A stretch of 64,000 nucleotides of DNA from Typha latifolia (taxonomy: Eukaryota; Streptophyta; Magnoliopsida; Poales; Typhaceae). The stretch is taken from positions 2,987,188 to 3,051,187 of the forward strand of contig CM034101.1 of the NCBI GenBank assembly GCA_019914945.1. Reading direction: 5' to 3'. This document shows positions 60,007 to 64,000 of the stretch, one piece after another. The first letter of the stretch is position 1. Every line of letters begins with the position of its first letter. Both the position numbers and the translations under genes were made by a program. The notes under the pieces are model-generated. The model was given only the letters and a program-made list of their open reading frames with translations. It had not been told where the DNA came from and did no database searches.

Positions 60007-61617
60007 ATGGATAGGCTGATAAGCTTGGAGCCATCAAGTGAGGTGGCAATCCGAATCGAGCCAGGTCAGAAGTGCTCCGGCGAGGTGACGCTCCGCAATG
60101 TGATGTACACCATGCCGGTGGCATACCGGCTGCAGCCAGTGAACAGGGCCCGGTATGTTGTCCGGCCCCAATCCGGCATCATCGCGCCGCTCGCTGCTTT
60201 GACGGTAGAGATCGCCTATCTTCTCCCGGTCCACTCGCCAGTCCCCGACTCGGTCCCCTTCTCCGACGACTCATTTCTTCTCCACAGCGTTGTGGTTCCC
60301 GGCGCCGCCGTCAAGGACCCCATCTCCGCCCTCGATTCGGTTCCCAACGACTGGTTCACCACCAAGAAGAAGCAAGTCTTCATCGACACCGGGATCAAAG
60401 TCTTCTTTGTGGGCTCCGCCGTGTTGACTCGGCTGGTGGCAGCCGGGTCGATGGATTCTGTCCGGGAAGTGTTAGAACGCAGCGATCCAACGTGGCGAGC
60501 CGCCGACTCGGTCAACTCGACCGGAGAGAGCTTACTGCATATAGCGATTGGCCAAAGCCGGCCGGATCTGGTACAGCTGTTGCTCGAATTCGGCGCTGAC
60601 GTGGCGGCCCGGAGCCGCGGGAGGACGCCACTCGAGGCGACGGCTGCGGCGGGGGAGGCTCTAGCGGCCGAGCTGCTCCTCGCTCGCGGCGCGGCGCCGG
60701 AGAGGGCGCTCCAACTGGCAGCTGCGGCGGGATACGTGGAGGTCGTTAAGCTGCTTCTATCGAAGGGAGCGACGCCGGACGCGGCTGCACTAAGGATAGC
60801 GGCGGAGGCGGGGCGACGCGAGGCTGCGAGGCTGCTTCTGTCTGCGGGGGCTGCGGCGGAGGTGAAAAGCGGCGCCGACGGAGGCACGGCGCTGCACGCA
60901 GCGGCGCGCCGCGGCGACGAGCTGATGGCGAAGCTTCTGGTGGCAAAATCGGCGGCGGGGCTGACGGCGGTGCGGGACGCGGCCGGGCGGACGCCCCTGG
61001 AAGTGGCTTCGGAGGCGGGGCACGTGGGGAGGATGCTGGATCTGCTAGGTCTCGGAGATAAGCTCATGGCGGCGGCGAGAAAAGGAGAGGTAAGGGCGAT
61101 TGAAAGGGCGATGGAGAAGGGCGTAGGCTTGGACGGGAGAGACGGGCACGGATGGACGGCTTTAATGAGGGCCGCGTTCAAGGGGAGGGCGGAGATGGTA
61201 CGGTGGCTGATAGAGAAGGGGGCAGAGGTGGAGGCTAGGGACGATCAGGGGTACACGGCGCTGCATTGCGCCGTCGAGGCGGGGCACGTGGAGGCGGTGG
61301 AGGCGTTGATCAAGCGGGGCGGCGCGGATCCAGCGGCGAGGACGGTGAAGGGGGTGACGCCAATGAGGATAGCGGTGATGCTAGGATACACCGGGATAGC
61401 CAGGATATTAGCGCATGCCGGGGCGGAGGAAGAGGAAGAAGAGGCGGTGGCGGTGAAGTCCGCAATAAGGAAGACGGGGAGTGGTGGTGGCGGAGTAGGA
61501 GAGGAGAAGGAACGGGAGAGGAGGAGGAGGAGAAGAAGGGGTCGGGGAAGTGGGAGGAGCGGAAGTGGCAAGGGGTTTGTAATAAGGGAAGAGGTTGCTG
61601 TTCCGTCTTCTCACTAG
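60007..61617 (+). CDS. VAPYRIN-family protein: MSP (VAP) domain plus ankyrin repeats
   Basis: Single-exon gene of 536 aa, close to the 540 or so of VAPYRIN. Residues 4-125 form a major-sperm-protein/VAP-like domain ([54 protein letters not shown]). A linker ([21 protein letters not shown]) leads to about ten ankyrin repeats (170-480), e.g. [39 protein letters not shown] and [20 protein letters not shown]. The C-terminus has six consecutive Glu, a Gly-rich spacer and a run of Arg ([15 protein letters not shown]), which could be a nuclear signal or bind nucleic acid or lipid. VAPYRIN proteins act in membrane trafficking for arbuscular mycorrhizal colonisation. Whether this is VAPYRIN itself or the VAPYRIN-like paralogue cannot be decided here. 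Very GC-rich compared with its flanks. Confidence 0.85.
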   Translation: MDRLISLEPSSEVAIRIEPGQKCSGEVTLRNVMYTMPVAYRLQPVNRARYVVRPQSGIIAPLAALTVEIAYLLPVHSPVPDSVPFSDDSFLLHSVVVPGAAVKDPISALDSVPNDWFTTKKKQVFIDTGIKVFFVGSAVLTRLVAAGSMDSVREVLERSDPTWRAADSVNSTGESLLHIAIGQSRPDLVQLLLEFGADVAARSRGRTPLEATAAAGEALAAELLLARGAAPERALQLAAAAGYVEVVKLLLSKGATPDAAALRIAAEAGRREAARLLLSAGAAAEVKSGADGGTALHAAARRGDELMAKLLVAKSAAGLTAVRDAAGRTPLEVASEAGHVGRMLDLLGLGDKLMAAARKGEVRAIERAMEKGVGLDGRDGHGWTALMRAAFKGRAEMVRWLIEKGAEVEARDDQGYTALHCAVEAGHVEAVEALIKRGGADPAARTVKGVTPMRIAVMLGYTGIARILAHAGAEEEEEEAVAVKSAIRKTGSGGGGVGEEKERERRRRRRRGRGSGRSGSGKGFVIREEVAVPSSH

Positions 61618-64000
61618 TATCCTCCTCTTCTTCTTCTTCTTCTGCATTTTTTTTTTTTTTTTTTTTTGCCTTTTTTCTGTGTAGAATCTGTAATTTGTTT
61701 TACTTATTTAATTTGCTTTCAAAAACTGTGAATTTGAAATTACTAATATCAAATGTAACTATATAGAGTAATTGTTTATCCAGAAAAACAATAGAGTAAT
61801 TATTGATTTTTTTTTCTATTGTCATATCTTTTTAGAGTTATGTAATTATCCAACACTTACATATACGAAATCACACTAATATATTGAAACTTAAAACTGA
61901 TATTCTTTGTCTTCTTTTTTTATTATGCAAATTCACCCTCAGTAGTATCCCTAAAAAGACATGAAAGGGTTCGACGTCCCTCTAACTTGTTTGCTTTGTA
62001 ACGATCGTCGAAACCACCTTTTGCTTGGGTGCTTTTTGCAAGCACTTCTATGACTACTCCTTGCCAGCCTTAGGAGAGTCGACTCAATTTCAAGACTACT
62101 GGGTCAGCTGTCCGCAAAACTTTCTACCAGCTAGGGTTGTCGTAGTTTGAGCTCGACTTGACCTTCATTTAAGCTTAGCCGCGCCTAAACTTAAAATTAA
62201 AGCTTAATAAACTCGGTATATAAATAATAATTCTTAAATCCTAATCCTAAATTCTCAACAGCCTCCACCGTTCACTCCCAGTTGTGGATGGATTGCTTCC
62301 CTCCCTCCTATCATGTATCCTTAAGAAGATTTCTCCTTCCTTCTCTCTTTTCCTAGTGTAAATTTAAAATAGCCCAGCAGATTTTTCTTGAAAAAAGAAA
62401 CACAAAATCGGCATGAATAATATAACTTAAACATGACTGCAGATACATAGCTCTTTCTCAATGGTTTGACGTGGAGGAAAATCTTTTCTGCTTTTGTTAC
62501 TGGGTCTAGAATGTAACGTCGAATATACACATGATCGTAAGATAGTGTGCAAGCAGGTCTGGATACACATATACACACATTTACTAAGCAGATCAAGTGC
62601 AGAGGCAATGACAAAACAAATCTAAGTTATGTAGTATGACCAAATGATCAAGACATTAATGTTTGCTCTTTATGTAGAATGTTCAGTTAAGTTAGCGACT
62701 AAGGCCAATGTTCAAGATTACATGACAGCGATTCTCTTTTGGCTGCACAAAACCCAAGGATTGCCAATTCTTACGTATCCTGCAGCACATGGGAGAAAAA
62801 ATTTAAACCATAATCAATAAAAGATTGAAGTTAATTTTCCATTTTATATAGAGAACAAAAATTATGCCACGAAAAACCATCGCTTGTTGAATCACAATAA
62901 ACTAAAGAAATTAATTGATGCACCATTCACCATGTATCTCAAAGTACAAAATGGAAGAGCTAATTGCAGCAAGTCAGCAACAAGCATGATGATCAACATG
63001 AAAACACACCTTCAAATCAGTAGAGAAAGCTAGAATTTCAAACGATGCAATTACAAGAACTTGGACAAAGAAAGGAGTGCAATTATGTAAACAAATGACC
63101 AAACATTCTTGAAAATTGAGATTTCCTAAAAATCCTGCATCATCACTAACTTATATCCCTTCATCTTTAATCAATTAGATATTCAACCTTCAATACATCA
63201 CAACTTTATGCTCCACCATCTTTATTTGGTAGCCAATTTCTTTCAATATGCAAAAACATTTAGGTTGAATTATTGAAAGATGCATTAATAATAGTTCCAC
63301 AAGATGGATGTTCCCTAATAAAAGATGTCTTTTCAACCATATTACTGGAAAATACTACAGAAAATGACAAAGAAATACTGTCAGCTAGAAGCTGTTAATT
63401 TCCTCAGAACCAGAAAGAAGACAAGCCAAGGCACATGCAAAGACACAGAAGTGCATTTTAATCTACGTGGCTGTTGAGCTTTATTACATGACCTGTTCGA
63501 CAGGAGGTTTTTTGCTAGTTGAGATCAGTATGACTATGAGTATGTACAACTGGATATGTATCCATCACTCTCACTGTTCATGTAAGGACAGGACCCATTC
63601 CAAGATGGAATTGGAGGATAAGTTTGGTCTCAATAGACAATAAATATATGCAGCACTTGTGCTGATTTTGAAACCTTCAAGACCCACAATTATCATTGTG
63701 ACAGCAACTAGGCATTTAAAACCATCATCATCCTATATTTTTGATAATATAGATAGATATGTCAAACAGCTAAAGTAATACCATCACCAACTGACCTGAA
63801 ACAATAGAAAAGTTTTTAGTTCCAATCGTCTTTAGCTTCCATAGATAATCCCACACTTAAATAGAACACAATCAATTCTTCTAAATTAATATTTCCAAAA
63901 TGAAGTTTAAAAAAATGGACTTCCTAGTGTCCTCCCACAATCTTATTGAAGATTAAGAATTTGCATATAAGAGAAGTGTGAGTCAGTACACTAATTATCA
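61618..64000. other. Right-hand flank without a supported gene
   Basis: 3' UTR of the MSP-ankyrin gene with CTT-rich and poly-T runs (to about 61670), an AGCTCGAG-type repeat (62140-62230), then AT-rich DNA. A possible terminal exon on the minus strand (about 62700-62780, after an acceptor GTGCTGCAG) would belong to a gene beyond the right edge. I cannot identify it. Confidence 0.5.
62140..62230. repeat. AGCTCGAGC-type dispersed repeat, copy 3
   Basis: GTTTGAGCTCGACTTGACC and AAGCTTAGCCGCGCC followed by AAAGCTTAATAAACTCGG, in the same style as the copies near 5430 and 27600. Heavily diverged. Confidence 0.35.

Noticed and set aside
60216..61181. 321-codon ORF antisense to the MSP-ankyrin gene
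   Set aside because: Shadow of a GC-rich frame; Ser/Ala-rich low-complexity product with no domain.
62700..62780. Possible terminal exon on the minus strand after an acceptor GTGCTGCAG, reading YVRIGNPWVLCSQKRIAVM then stop
   Set aside because: No upstream exon in the window and no family match; kept only as a remark on the right flank.
1..64000. CRISPR arrays, operons, prophage or a bacterial defence-type cluster
   Set aside because: The genes are spliced plant nuclear genes; repeats present are microsatellites, minisatellites and TE debris, not spacer arrays.

Overview
The window is nuclear DNA from a flowering plant, most likely a monocot. Its genes have many introns with GT-AG borders, lie several kilobases apart in AT-rich DNA, and encode typical land-plant proteins, two of them with plastid transit peptides. 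Several reading frames, or their 5' ends, are strongly GC-rich (SUVR3 exon 1, SmB, the VAPYRIN-like gene), as is common in monocots. I cannot name the species. A palm- or banana-like commelinid would fit, but this is inference.

Layout, left to right: EGY2 plastid intramembrane protease (minus, 3' part lost off the left edge); a TE-rich gap; COQ10 (plus); SUVR3 histone methyltransferase (plus); a RAD6-type E2, UBC2 (plus); an LRR receptor pseudokinase of the At3g03770 family (minus); NOL chlorophyll b reductase (minus), head to head with SmB (plus); SEC22 (plus) convergent with membrin (minus); a degenerate LINE remnant; a p23 Hsp90 co-chaperone (plus); a HIRD11-type dehydrin (plus); a long gene-poor stretch; and an intronless GC-rich MSP-ankyrin gene of the VAPYRIN family (plus). 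Coding exons were joined by eye. In all complete genes the phases close exactly, and lengths match known family lengths (UBC2 152 aa, SEC22 218 aa, NOL 346 aa).

Most neighbours act in unrelated processes. Two relationships stand out. SEC22 and membrin are R- and Qb-SNAREs of the same ER-Golgi fusion complex and sit tail to tail about 1 kb apart. SUVR3, the LRR pseudokinase and p23 are, from memory, the homologues of At3g03750, At3g03770 and At3g03773, which suggests an ancient collinear block.

I found no CRISPR array, tRNA, rRNA, intact transposon or clearly new multi-gene system. The less ordinary items are a GC-AG intron in p23, a valine at the zero layer of the SEC22 SNARE motif, a hypervariable (CT)n tract a few bases inside a splice donor, several tandem and dispersed repeats, and an ACGT-core cluster ahead of the dehydrin.
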